From: Mycolicibacterium brumae
Lineage (GTDB): Bacteria; Actinomycetota; Actinomycetes; Mycobacteriales; Mycobacteriaceae
NCBI RefSeq assembly: GCF_025215495.1
Contig: NZ_CP104302.1
Span: forward strand, 3,534,001 to 3,598,000
Reading direction: 5' to 3'
DNA length: 64,000 nt
Shown piece after piece: positions 20,630 to 33,522 of the stretch. Under the pieces are notes generated by a model. The model saw only the letters and a program-made list of their open reading frames with translations, did no database searches and was not told where the DNA came from. The translations under genes were made by a program, and so were the position numbers. Position 1 is the first letter of the stretch. Each line of letters opens with the position of its first letter.

Positions 20630-22141
20630 TCAGCTGGGCGGGACGACGTGCCGGGTGCGGTCCTCGCGCGCCGGAACGCCGTTGCGCCCGCCGAGGTCCT
20701 GCGCGTAGTAACCCACGGCGTACGCCACCCCGCGGCCCTGGATGTCCATCGCGGTCTTGTTGATGTGCTCCAGGGTGTCGGAGTCCTTGTGGTAGTTCGG
20801 GTCGTAGGGCTGGCCGGCCTGCCCCTCCCACAGCTCGGCTTCCTCGCGGGTCATCTCCCCCTCGGCGCCGGAGAACAGTCCGCCCGACGGGATTCCGGCG
20901 AAGGTGAACGCGTCGTAGTCCGATCGGCCGTCGAACGAGGTGTCCCGGGATTCCTTGCCCTGGCCGCGCAGGTATCCCGACAGCAACCGTTCGATGCCGG
21001 CCGAGCCTTCCGGCACCCGCGGCACCGGCTGGTTCCGCGGGATCGTGGTGGACTGGTCACCGTCGATGGTGAAGTAGCCGGGGTTCGGCGAACCCACCAT
21101 GTCGAAGTTCAGGTACAGCGCGATATCGCGCAGTTCGGCTTCGTCGAGGGTCTCGATGTACTTCTGGCTGCCGACCAGGCCGACCTCTTCGGCGCCCCAG
21201 AACGCGAACCGGACCGCGTTGGCGATCTCCGGTTTCGGGCCGAGTTTCTTCGCGGTCTCCAGCACCGCGGCCACCCCGGAGCCGTTGTCGTTGATGCCGG
21301 GGCCCTCGGGCACCGAGTCCAGGTGCGCCCCGACCATCACCACATCGGAGCTGGAGCCGGTCTCGGTCTGGGCGATGACATTGCGGACCGCGATTTCCTG
21401 CACGCTGGCCTCGACGGTGAGGGTGACCGGGCCGGGGTGCTCCCGCAGCGCGGCGCCGTCGGCCTTGGTGACCGAGACGATCGGGGTCTTCACTTCGCTG
21501 TTCTCCCCGATGGTGCCGCCCATCTGCTTCTCGTCGGTGGTGTCGGCGACGACGACGGCGGCCGCGCCGGCCTTGGTGGCCACCGCCAGCTTGTCGGCGA
21601 ACGGGCATTTGCCGCGGTTGACCAGCACCACCGCGCCGGTCGCGTCCAGGCCGGCGTAATCGTCGTCGGCGCAGCCGGGGCTGTCGTCCTCGATGGGCAG
21701 CACCAGCAGATCGCCGGTGACGCCGTCCGGGGTGGTCCCGGTGGAGAAGTTCAGCGCGTGCGCGACGAACGACGCGTCGCCGGCGCGGACCGTGCCCGGT
21801 TCGCTCTTGGGCAGCCGGACCTCGAACTCCGGGGTGCGGACCTCGAAGCCCGCCTCACGCAGCTGGGTGGCGACGTAGTCGACGCTCGCGTCGTAGCCGG
21901 GGCTGCCGATCGCCCGGTTGCCGCCCTTGCGGTCAGCAATGTCCTGCAGGTACCAGAGGTGGCTCATCATGGCGTCGAGGGTCACGTCGCCGTGCAGCTG
22001 CTGGGCGAACTCCTCGGCCGCGGCGGCGCGCTCCGATTCCGACCCGTCGGCGGGTTTGTCACGCCCGCAACCAACGACGGTGAACGCGAGCAACACGGCC
22101 ATCACAATCGCCGGGATCGCGGCGCCGGAATTTCTCCCCAT
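20630..22141 (-). CDS. lpqL: M28 family zinc aminopeptidase lipoprotein LpqL
   Basis: A 503-residue lipoprotein with lipobox VVGC near residue 25, a PA domain (VVLVNRGKCPFADK) and an M28 catalytic domain. Zinc ligands are in GAHLDSVPEGPGINDNGSG, FWGAEE, NFDMVGS and NYHKDSD. The ending QDLGGRNGVP and RTRHVV match the M. tuberculosis LpqL (Rv0418) pattern, so this copy is taken as the orthologue. A 57-nt gap separates it from the paralogue, and both are probably transcribed together. Confidence 0.9.
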   Translation of the reverse strand: MGRNSGAAIPAIVMAVLLAFTVVGCGRDKPADGSESERAAAAEEFAQQLHGDVTLDAMMSHLWYLQDIADRKGGNRAIGSPGYDASVDYVATQLREAGFEVRTPEFEVRLPKSEPGTVRAGDASFVAHALNFSTGTTPDGVTGDLLVLPIEDDSPGCADDDYAGLDATGAVVLVNRGKCPFADKLAVATKAGAAAVVVADTTDEKQMGGTIGENSEVKTPIVSVTKADGAALREHPGPVTLTVEASVQEIAVRNVIAQTETGSSSDVVMVGAHLDSVPEGPGINDNGSGVAAVLETAKKLGPKPEIANAVRFAFWGAEEVGLVGSQKYIETLDEAELRDIALYLNFDMVGSPNPGYFTIDGDQSTTIPRNQPVPRVPEGSAGIERLLSGYLRGQGKESRDTSFDGRSDYDAFTFAGIPSGGLFSGAEGEMTREEAELWEGQAGQPYDPNYHKDSDTLEHINKTAMDIQGRGVAYAVGYYAQDLGGRNGVPAREDRTRHVVPPS

Positions 22142-22233
22142 GTGCGTCCACGTTATCCGCTGTCGGGGAGTGCTCCGCGCGGCAGTCCGGAGAGATCACT
22201 CACGTTTGCCGCCGCGCCACCGCGAGCGGGCGA

Positions 22234-22986
22234 TCACGCGTCTCGACGGCTGATCGCCACCAGCCCCGCGGCGAAGCACACCGCGACGAAGCCGGTGAAG
22301 TAGGCCAGGCTGCCGAGCTCGCCCCAGGCCATCGGGAACGGGGCGGTGAACGCGGGCACCCGTGCGAACGCCAACCCATTGGCGAACGGCAGGTACGGGC
22401 CGACGTGCGCGGAGATCGACGGCAGCGTGCCCAGCACCGACTCGATGACCAGTGGCCACATCAGCAGCACCGCCACCGTCGCTGCGGCCTCGCGCAGCAC
22501 CGCCGCGACGCCGACCGCGGCCACGGCCGCCAGCGCGGCCACCAGCGCCACAGCCCCGACGGCGCGCCAGGTGTCGGCGTGCGCCAGGTCCAGTCCGGCC
22601 GCGGCCCGCGGCGCGGCCGCCCACCGGGCGACCAGGACCGATCCGAGCGTGGCCAGCGCCGCCAGCACCGCGCAGCACACCGCGGCGACGAGCGCCTTCG
22701 CGGTCAGCACCGCGGCGCGGTTCGGGGTGGCGAGGAACGTGGTGCGGATCATCGCCGAGCGGTACTCGGCGGTCACCGAGATCGAGGCCAGCACCATCAA
22801 CGCCGGGACGCCGAGCAGCGCGACGCCGGTGGCGGCCTTCTCCGGGGCCATCGGGGTCAACGGGTAGGCGGTGTAGCCGAGCAGCAGCGCCACCCCGAGC
22901 GAGAGCGCCGCCACCGCGACGGCCGCCCACAACGGGGTGCGGGTGCTGATGAGCTTGCGCCATTCGGAGGCCAGCGCGCGGGTCAT
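22234..22986 (-). CDS. ABC-2 type transporter permease
   Basis: A 250-residue membrane protein with six predicted helices, starting with the typical ABC-2 permease N-terminus (LASEWRKLISTRTPLWAAV). It overlaps the ATPase gene by 4 nt and forms an exporter with it. The substrate is unknown. Relatives are often linked to antibiotic or lipid export, but nothing here decides that. It lies at the end of the thiO-thiS-thiG-ATPase series. Confidence 0.88.
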   Translation of the reverse strand: MTRALASEWRKLISTRTPLWAAVAVAALSLGVALLLGYTAYPLTPMAPEKAATGVALLGVPALMVLASISVTAEYRSAMIRTTFLATPNRAAVLTAKALVAAVCCAVLAALATLGSVLVARWAAAPRAAAGLDLAHADTWRAVGAVALVAALAAVAAVGVAAVLREAAATVAVLLMWPLVIESVLGTLPSISAHVGPYLPFANGLAFARVPAFTAPFPMAWGELGSLAYFTGFVAVCFAAGLVAISRRDA

Positions 22987-23888
22987 CGGCTCCGCCCCTG
23001 GTAGTCGGTGACGGCCTCGGTGACCTCCAGGTAGGCCTGCTCCAGCGAGGCCCGCCGCGCGGTCAGCTCGTGCAACGTCAGCCCGTGGGCCGCGGCGAGT
23101 TCGCCGACGGTCTCGGGGCCGGTGTCCGCGACGATCAGCGCGTCCCCGTCGTCGGAGACGGTGTGCCCGGCGTGGGTCAAGACGTCACGCAGTTCGGCGC
23201 GCTGCGGGCTGCGCACCCGCACCGCCGACGCGGAGGCGCCCGCGGTGAAGTCGGCGACCGAGGTGGCGGCGACCAGTCGTCCGCGGCCGATGACCAGCAG
23301 CTGGTCGGCGGTGTCGGCCATCTCCGAGAGCAGATGCGAGGACACCAGCACGGTGCGGCCCTCGGCGGCCAGGTCGCGCATCAGGGTCCGCACCCAGCGG
23401 ATGCCCTCGGGATCCAATCCGTTGACCGGTTCGTCGAACAGCAGCACCCGCGGGTCGCCGAGCAGCGCGCCGGCGATGCCGAAGCGCTGGCACATCCCCA
23501 GCGACAGCGTTCCGGCCTTGCGCCCGGCGACCGAGTCGAGACCGACCTGGCCGAGCACCTCATCGACCCGGGCGGCCGGGATGCCGTCCGCGGCGGCGAT
23601 CCAGCGCAGGTGGGCACGCACCGACCGGGTCGGCTGGAACTGCCGGGCGTCCAGCAGCGCGCCGACGGTGCGCAGCGGCCGGTCCAGGTCCCGGTAGCGG
23701 CGACCGTCGATGGTGGCGCTGCCCGCGTCGGGGCGGTCCAGGCCGAGGATCATCCGCATGGTGGTGGATTTCCCGGCCCCGTTGGGGCCGAGGAAGCCGG
23801 TGACGACACCCGGTTCGATGGTGGCGGTCAGGTCGTCGACGGCCACCGTCGAGCCGTAATGCTTTGTCAGGCCGCGGAGTTCGATCAC
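22983..23888 (-). CDS. ABC transporter ATP-binding protein
   Basis: A 301-residue ATPase of the drug/antibiotic exporter type (DrrA/CcmA-like). Walker A is GPNGAGKST (~35-43), the signature is LSLGMCQR, Walker B is VLLFDEP, and the H-loop is VSSHLL. A ~70-residue C-terminal extension is common in this type. The GTG start lies 3 nt after the thiG stop, so it is likely part of the thiOSG operon, which is unusual and may or may not be functional. Confidence 0.9.
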   Translation of the reverse strand: MIELRGLTKHYGSTVAVDDLTATIEPGVVTGFLGPNGAGKSTTMRMILGLDRPDAGSATIDGRRYRDLDRPLRTVGALLDARQFQPTRSVRAHLRWIAAADGIPAARVDEVLGQVGLDSVAGRKAGTLSLGMCQRFGIAGALLGDPRVLLFDEPVNGLDPEGIRWVRTLMRDLAAEGRTVLVSSHLLSEMADTADQLLVIGRGRLVAATSVADFTAGASASAVRVRSPQRAELRDVLTHAGHTVSDDGDALIVADTGPETVGELAAAHGLTLHELTARRASLEQAYLEVTEAVTDYQGRSR

Positions 23889-23891
23889 GGG

Positions 23892-24875
<984 letters not shown>

Positions 24876-24879
<4 letters not shown>

Positions 24880-25913
24880 CGTTCGTCTCCTTTCGGCAGT
24901 TCTTCTTTCCGCAGCTCTTCGGCGATCCGCTGCGCCGCCCACGGGGCGAGCAGAAATCCGTTGCGGCCCAACCCGGCAGCGGCCAGGGTGCGGTGATCGA
25001 GTCGCCGGACCACCGGCAGGTTGTCGGGGGTCATCGGGCGCAGTCCGGCGGCCGCCTCGGCCATCTCGTACTCGCCGAGGGCGGGCAGCACCGCGCAGGC
25101 GTCCTCCAGCAGGTCGCGCACCCCGGCCACCGACGGCGCGGTGTCCCGGCCGTGCTCGTACTGGGTGGCGCCCACCACCACGCCGTCGGCGCGCGGCACC
25201 AGATACACCGGCCGGCCGTGCACCCGGGCGCGGATGACCCGCTGCGGCGGCGGCAGGCAGCCCGGCCGCCAGCGCAGCCGCAGCACTTCGCCCTTGACCG
25301 GGCGGACCGGTAGTTCGGGCGCCAGTTTGGGCGCGTCGATGCCGTTGGCGATCACCCGCTGATCGACGTCGTCGGTCTCGGACAGGTCGGTGACCGGCGA
25401 GCCCCAACTGGCTCCGAGGCGTTCGCATTCGGCGGTCAGCGCGTCGACCAGGCGGCGGTTGTCGACGGCCATCTCGGTGCCGGCCACGAATCCGTGTCGC
25501 ACACCGGTGGCCAGCATCGGTTCGATATCGCGGGCCGCGGCGGTCAGGGTCACCGGGTGCCCTTGCGCGGCAAGCCAGTTGGCGACGGTCCGCAGGTCCG
25601 CGACGTCGGCGCGGTCGACGGCGACGACCATGGACTCGCGCGCGGTGACGATCTGCTCGGGCAGTCCGTGGCGGTAGCTGTCGGGGCCCTCTGCGCGCCA
25701 CAGGTCCAGCGCCGCCAGCCCGATCCGCAGCTGCTGCTCCTCGCCGGGCCAGCCCTCGCTGTGCGGGGCCAGCATGCCGCCGGCGACCCAGGACGCGCCC
25801 GGGTCCTCGCCGCGGTGCACCCGCACCGACCAGCCGTCGCGCAGCGCTCGGCGCGCCACCGAGAGACCGATGACGCCGTCACCGATCACGGCCAGCGTCG
25901 GCGTCGCGCCCAT
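24876..25913 (-). CDS. thiO: Glycine oxidase ThiO
   Basis: A 345-residue FAD-dependent oxidase of the DAAO family that supplies dehydroglycine for thiazole formation. The FAD motif [11 protein letters not shown] is at the N-terminus; [13 protein letters not shown] and the C-terminal [13 protein letters not shown] are typical. The ATG at 25913 is preferred over a GTG at 25931 because a GGAGG-containing stretch precedes it. A candidate -10 TAGGCT (25947-25952) lies upstream, beside the palindrome shared with thiE. Confidence 0.93.
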
Positions 25914-25946
25914 CCTGCTCACTCCCTCCACCGACCTGCCCGGATC

Positions 25947-25952
25947 AGCCTA
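25947..25952 (-). promoter_or_regulatory. Candidate -10 element for the thiO-thiS-thiG operon
   Basis: TAGGCT on the minus strand would start transcription near 25940, leaving a ~27-nt leader before the thiO ATG. The palindrome at 25955-25980 would then cover the -15 to -40 region of this promoter. Confidence 0.4.
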
Positions 25953-25954
25953 CT

Positions 25955-25980
25955 CATCACCTGATTACCCTCAGGTGATG
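25955..25980. promoter_or_regulatory. Perfect 10-bp-arm palindrome between thiO and thiE (candidate operator)
   Basis: The left arm CATCACCTGA (25955-25964) and right arm TCAGGTGATG (25971-25980) are exact inverted copies around TTACCC. The right arm ends in the thiE start codon. On the plus strand TACCCT (25966-25971) sits 7 nt before the thiE ATG as a TANNNT -10 box, so the palindrome covers both the -10 box and the start of a probably leaderless thiE, and also the upstream region of the thiO promoter. A dimeric repressor bound here could control both directions. No regulator gene is adjacent. Confidence 0.65.
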
Positions 25981-26637
25981 CCACATCCGTCCCTTCAGCG
26001 CAGCCGGTTGTACCTGTGCACCGACGCCCGCCGCGAACGCGGCGACCTGGCCGAATTCGCCGACGCAGTGCTCGCCGCCGGGGTGGACATCATCCAGTTA
26101 CGCGACAAGGGCTCGGCCGGGGAACGGGAGTTCGGCCCGCTGGAGGCCCGCGGCGAACTCGACGCGCTGGCGGTGCTGGCCGACGCCGCGCGCCGGCACG
26201 GGAGGCTGCTGGCCGTCAATGACCGCGCCGACATCGCCCGGGCCGCAGGCGCCGATGTGCTGCACCTGGGCCAGGACGACCTGCCGCTACCGGTGGCGCG
26301 CGAAATCATCGCCCCCACCGCGGTGATCGGGCGCTCCACCCACGACGAGGCCCAGGTCCGCGCCGCGGTGGCCGAGGACGTCGACTACTTCTGCGTCGGG
26401 CCGTGCTGGCCCACGCCGACCAAGCCGGGCCGCCCCGCGCCCGGGCTGGACCTGCTGCGTTTCACGGTAGACCTGGCCACCGACAAGCCGTGGTTCGCGA
26501 TCGGCGGCGTCGACGAGGAGCGGCTGCCGGAGGTGCTGGCGACCGGCGCCACCCGGATCGTGGTGGTCCGCGCGATCACCGCCGCCGAGGATCCAGCCGC
26601 GGCGACCCGGCGGCTGGCCGAGGCGCTGCGCGGGTAG
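25978..26637 (+). CDS. thiE: Thiamine-phosphate synthase ThiE
   Basis: A 219-residue TIM-barrel enzyme joining HMP-PP and thiazole phosphate. Signatures: [13 protein letters not shown] at the start, [19 protein letters not shown] sequence ([22 protein letters not shown]) and [11 protein letters not shown]. The ATG at 25978 (or GTG 25975) gives the family length. There is no Shine-Dalgarno sequence, and a -10-like TACCCT 7 nt before suggests a leaderless mRNA. It is divergent from thiO. Confidence 0.96.
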   Translation: MPHPSLQRSRLYLCTDARRERGDLAEFADAVLAAGVDIIQLRDKGSAGEREFGPLEARGELDALAVLADAARRHGRLLAVNDRADIARAAGADVLHLGQDDLPLPVAREIIAPTAVIGRSTHDEAQVRAAVAEDVDYFCVGPCWPTPTKPGRPAPGLDLLRFTVDLATDKPWFAIGGVDEERLPEVLATGATRIVVVRAITAAEDPAAATRRLAEALRG

Positions 26638-26689
26638 TGGCTTCGCGGCGGAGCTTCGGAATGCGACCCCACGCAGGCGTGCCCGGCGC

Positions 26690-26930
26690 CGAGTGAGAAC
26701 AGAGGGCGGCTCGTGAGAACTGGCGGCGGTAGTTCGTCGGCGAATGGAACGTAGTGGCGCTCAAAGCCTCGATCGCCGCCCTGGTGTTCCACACGACGAC
26801 AAACCGCCGCCATGGTGTCTCACTGGGATCCATGAGGTCTCACAAACCTGCTTCAGGCCTCAGTCGATGAGAGGCCGCGCCACCAGTTCTCAAACGCGTC
26901 CGTGAGTTCTCAATCGACGCGAAAGCGCTA
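26690..26930. repeat. Second GTGAG inverted-repeat element on the ten-base grid
   Basis: It lies between the 3' ends of thiE and mutT3, which are convergent. GTGAG is found on the plus strand at 26693 and 26713. The reverse words CTCAC/CTCAG/CTCAA are at 26819, 26839, 26859, 26889 and 26909. From the right edge the spacings are 20, 30, 20 and 20, the same series as in the element at 5786-6089. The stretch GGCCGCGCCACCAGTTCTCA is shared exactly with that element (there at 6043-6062). The left half is more decayed, but TGGCGGCGGT and its inverted partner remain. The function is unknown. Confidence 0.8.
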
Positions 26931-26935
26931 AACCC

Positions 26936-27469
26936 TCAGAGCTCGGCGATCACCGCGCGCAGCTGCGGCCAGCTGGCGGCGAACCCCGGATGCAGCGGCA
27001 GGTCGGTGATGTCGTCGACGGCGACCCAGCGCAGTTCGTCGCTCTCCCGATTGGCGATGGTGTCCAGCAGCCCGTCCGCGTCGGCGATCACCGTGGTGTA
27101 GCTCCAACTGCCGCCGCCGATCGCCGCGACCTGCGCGGTGACCAGGGTGACCCGCACCCGCAGCGCCTCGGCCGACAGCCCGGCTTCCTCGTTGGCTTCC
27201 CGGACCGCGGCCTGTTCGGGGGTTTCGTGGCTGTCCAGGGCGCCGCCGGGCAGACCCCAGGTTCCGCCCTGGTGACTCCACGGGGCCCGGTGCTGCAGCA
27301 GCACCGCCGCGCGGCCGTCGGGGCCGGGCGCGCGCAGCAGCAGTCCGGCGGCGCCGTGGCGGCCCCAATGACGCGATCCCGATTCCGAGACCACCCATCC
27401 GTCGCCGTCACCCCGCACCCGACCAGGATAAGCAGACGGCTCCGCCCCGTCGCGGGGGCAGACGGACAA
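26936..27469 (-). CDS. mutT3: NUDIX hydrolase MutT3-like
   Basis: A Nudix hydrolase orthologous to Rv0413 (MutT3). The Nudix box is intact (GGALDSHETPEQAAVREANEEAGL region, ~residues 85-108 from this start). It cleaves oxidised or unusual nucleoside diphosphate-linked substrates. The start is uncertain. TTG at 27469 gives 177 residues and keeps the conserved AYPGRVRGDGDGWV N-terminus. GTG at 27418 would cut part of it, and the nearby ATG at 27474 is in another frame. It is divergent from glnX. Confidence 0.8.
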   Translation of the reverse strand: MSVCPRDGAEPSAYPGRVRGDGDGWVVSESGSRHWGRHGAAGLLLRAPGPDGRAAVLLQHRAPWSHQGGTWGLPGGALDSHETPEQAAVREANEEAGLSAEALRVRVTLVTAQVAAIGGGSWSYTTVIADADGLLDTIANRESDELRWVAVDDITDLPLHPGFAASWPQLRAVIAEL

Positions 27470-27507
27470 GACATACCAACCGATCCTGCAGCGGCTCCCG
27501 CGAATAC

Positions 27508-27528
27508 CTCTTAGACTTTGCTTAAGAG
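27508..27528. promoter_or_regulatory. Short inverted repeat in the mutT3/glnX divergent promoter region
   Basis: CTCTTA (27508-27513) and TAAGAG (27523-27528) flank nine bases. TAGACT (27512-27517) in this segment can serve as a -10 box for glnX, with initiation near 27524 and a GGAAGG site before the GTG at 27560. This may be a regulator site, but the arms are short. Confidence 0.3.
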
Positions 27529-27559
27529 TTGATCCTCCGCGGAAGGCAGGCGCAAACAG

Positions 27560-28875
27560 GTGACGGTTGAGCTGGCGCATCCGTCGACCGAGCCGCTCGC
27601 CTCGCGCACCCGGACCGACCGCGCCCACCCGCGTTGGTGGTTCATCTGGACCACCCCCGGGCGCATCCTGGCGATCGGGGCCACCCTCGCGTTGTTGGGG
27701 ATCGCGACCGCGTTCGCCACCTCCACCACCGTCGCCACCCGGCAGGAGGCGCTGACCGCGGTGCTCGACCACACCGAGCCGCTGTCGTTCGCGGCCGGCC
27801 AGATCTACACCCGGCTTTCGGTCGCCGACGCCGCCGCGGCCACCGCGTTCATCGCCGGGTCCGAACCACAGCCGGTCCGGCAGCGCTACGAGCAGGCGAT
27901 CATCGACGCCACCGCCGCGGTCACCCAGGCGTCCTCCGGCCTCACCGACGAGGACATGCTGGCGGTGCTCACCCGGATCAACGCCCGCGTAGCGGTGTAC
28001 ACGGGCCTGATCGAAACCGCCCGCACCAACAACCGGTCCGGCAACCCGGTCGGTTCCTCCTACCTCTCGGAGGCCTCCGCGCTGATGCAGGACAGCATCC
28101 TGCCCGACGCGCAGCGGCTCTACGAATGGACCACCGCGCGGGTGGACGCCGAGACCAGCGCCTCGGCCCGCATCCCCGCCCCGGTGATCCTGGTGGTCGG
28201 GTCGACCATCGTGTTCGGCCTGTTCGCGCACCGCTGGCTGGCCCGGCGCACCCGTCGCCGGATCAACCTGGGGCTGGTCGTCGGCGGGCTGGCGATCGGG
28301 GTGCTGGTCATCTGGGTGGGCACCGCGCTGACCATCTCGACGGCGGGCAGCCGGCAGGCCAAGGACACCTCGGCCGCGTCGCTGCGCGTCATCACCAACC
28401 TGTCCATCACCGCCCAGCAGGCCCGCGCCGACGAGACCCTGTCGCTGATCCGCCGCGGCGACGAGAACGTCCGGAAGCAGTCCTACTACCAGCGGCTGAA
28501 CACCATGCAGGAGTTGCTCGACCAGTACCTGTCCGGCAAGGACCGGGTCGACAAATCCGATCTGGCCAACGCCCAGGAGCTGCTGTCACGGTGGCGCGCC
28601 GCCGACGAACGCATCGACGCCTACATCTCCGTCGGCAACTACGAGGCCGCCACCCAGGTCGCGCTCGGCGCCGGCGAGGACGACGCCACCCCGGCCTTCG
28701 ACAGCCTGGAAGCGTCGCTGGCCGACGGGCTCAAGACCAGCCGCGACCAACTGCGCAGCGACATCGCCTCGGCCCGCCGGGTGCTGTCCGGGACGACGGT
28801 CGGCGGTGTGGTGCTGGCGCTGAGCGCGGCGCTGGCGGTGGCGTTGGGCCTGTGGCCCCGGCTGAGCGAGTACCG

Positions 28876-28879
<4 letters not shown>
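27560..28879 (+). CDS. glnX: Transmembrane amino-acid sensor GlnX
   Basis: A 439-residue membrane protein orthologous to Rv0412c (GlnX). It has a helix at ~35-55, an extracytoplasmic helical domain, two helices at ~205-225 and ~235-260, a second helical sensor-like domain, and a last helix near 410-430. In M. tuberculosis GlnX works with the lipoprotein GlnH to pass aspartate/glutamate availability to the kinase PknG, and the same three genes are consecutive here. The GTG start is used. It overlaps glnH by 4 nt. Confidence 0.88.
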
Positions 28880-32308
<3,429 letters not shown>

Positions 32309-32322
32309 CCCCGCTGCGCGAT

Positions 32323-33522
32323 CTAGCCCAGCGCCGCCAGGGTGTCGCGGGCGATGGCCAATTCCTCGTCGGTGGGCACCACCAGCACGGTGACCGCGGA
32401 ATCCTCGGCGGAGATCACCCGGGCGCCGCGGTCGCCGGAGGTGTTGCGCGCTTCGTCGAGGCGGACGCCGAGCGGCTCCAGGCCGGCCAGCGCGTCGCGG
32501 CGCACCGCCGCGTCGTTCTCCCCCACCCCGGCGGTGAACGCGATGACGTCGGCGCCGCCCAGCACCGCCAGGTAGGCCCCGATGTACTTGCGCAGCCGAT
32601 GCACGTACACCTCGTAGGCCAGCCGGGCGGCGGCGTCACCGGCGTCGATCAGCCGGTGCACCTCGCGGAAGTCGTTCTCCCCGGCCAGGCCGAGCATCCC
32701 GGAGCGGCGGTTGAGCAGGGTGTCGATCTCGTCCATCGACAGGCCGGCGGTGCGAGCCAGGTAGAACACGATGCCCGGGTCGATGTCCCCGCAACGGGTG
32801 CCCATCACCAGGCCCTCCAGCGGAGTCATGCCCATCGAGGTGTCCACCGCGCGGCCGCGGTCGACCGCTGACGCCGACGCGCCGTTGCCCAGGTGCAGCA
32901 CAATCTGTTTCAGCTCGCCGTACGGTCGGCCCAGCAGGTCGGCGGCTTGCTCGCTGACGTACCGGTGCGAGGTGCCGTGGAAGCCGTAGCGACGGATCTG
33001 CCACTGCGCGGCGACGTCGGCGTCGATGGCGTAGGTCGCGGCGGCCGCGGGCAGATCGTGGAAGAACGCGGTGTCGAAGACCGCGACGTGCGGCAACTCC
33101 GGCAGGATCCGCTGGGCCACCTCGATGCCGAGCACTCCGGGCGGATTATGAAGTGGCGCAAGGGGGGACAATTCGGCCAGGTCGGCGACGACGGCGTCGT
33201 CGATCAGGGTCGGCGCGTGGTAACGCTGCCCGCCGTGCACCATCCGGTGTCCCACCGCGACCAGCCCGAGGGCATCCAGATCGCCACCGAGTTCGGCGAA
33301 CAGGTCGAAGACCAGCCGCAGCGCGGCGTCGTGGTCGGCGGCGCGCACCTCGCGGGCGATCTCCTGGTCGCGGTAGCCGAGTTTGGCGTGCGACGTCTCC
33401 TCACAGATCCGCTCGATGATGCCGTCGGCCAACGCGACACCGGCGGCCGGATCCACCAGCGAGAACTTCAGTGATGAAGAGCCTGAATTGACCACCAGCA
33501 CAGTGGTTTCTGGGCCGGTCAC
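32323..33522 (-). CDS. ackA: Acetate kinase
   Basis: A 399-residue acetate kinase making acetate and ATP from acetyl phosphate. Typical motifs are [51 protein letters not shown] and FTAGVGEND. The start overlaps the pta stop by 4 nt, so the pair is an operon with pta first. It is convergent with pknG at a distance of only 14 nt. Confidence 0.96.
   Translation of the reverse strand: MTGPETTVLVVNSGSSSLKFSLVDPAAGVALADGIIERICEETSHAKLGYRDQEIAREVRAADHDAALRLVFDLFAELGGDLDALGLVAVGHRMVHGGQRYHAPTLIDDAVVADLAELSPLAPLHNPPGVLGIEVAQRILPELPHVAVFDTAFFHDLPAAAATYAIDADVAAQWQIRRYGFHGTSHRYVSEQAADLLGRPYGELKQIVLHLGNGASASAVDRGRAVDTSMGMTPLEGLVMGTRCGDIDPGIVFYLARTAGLSMDEIDTLLNRRSGMLGLAGENDFREVHRLIDAGDAAARLAYEVYVHRLRKYIGAYLAVLGGADVIAFTAGVGENDAAVRRDALAGLEPLGVRLDEARNTSGDRGARVISAEDSAVTVLVVPTDEELAIARDTLAALG

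Noticed and set aside
17738..22303. Very long plus-strand open frames (702 and 817 codons)
   Set aside because: They are antisense to the membrane protein and both M28 peptidases, which have clear domains; composition is that of shadow frames.
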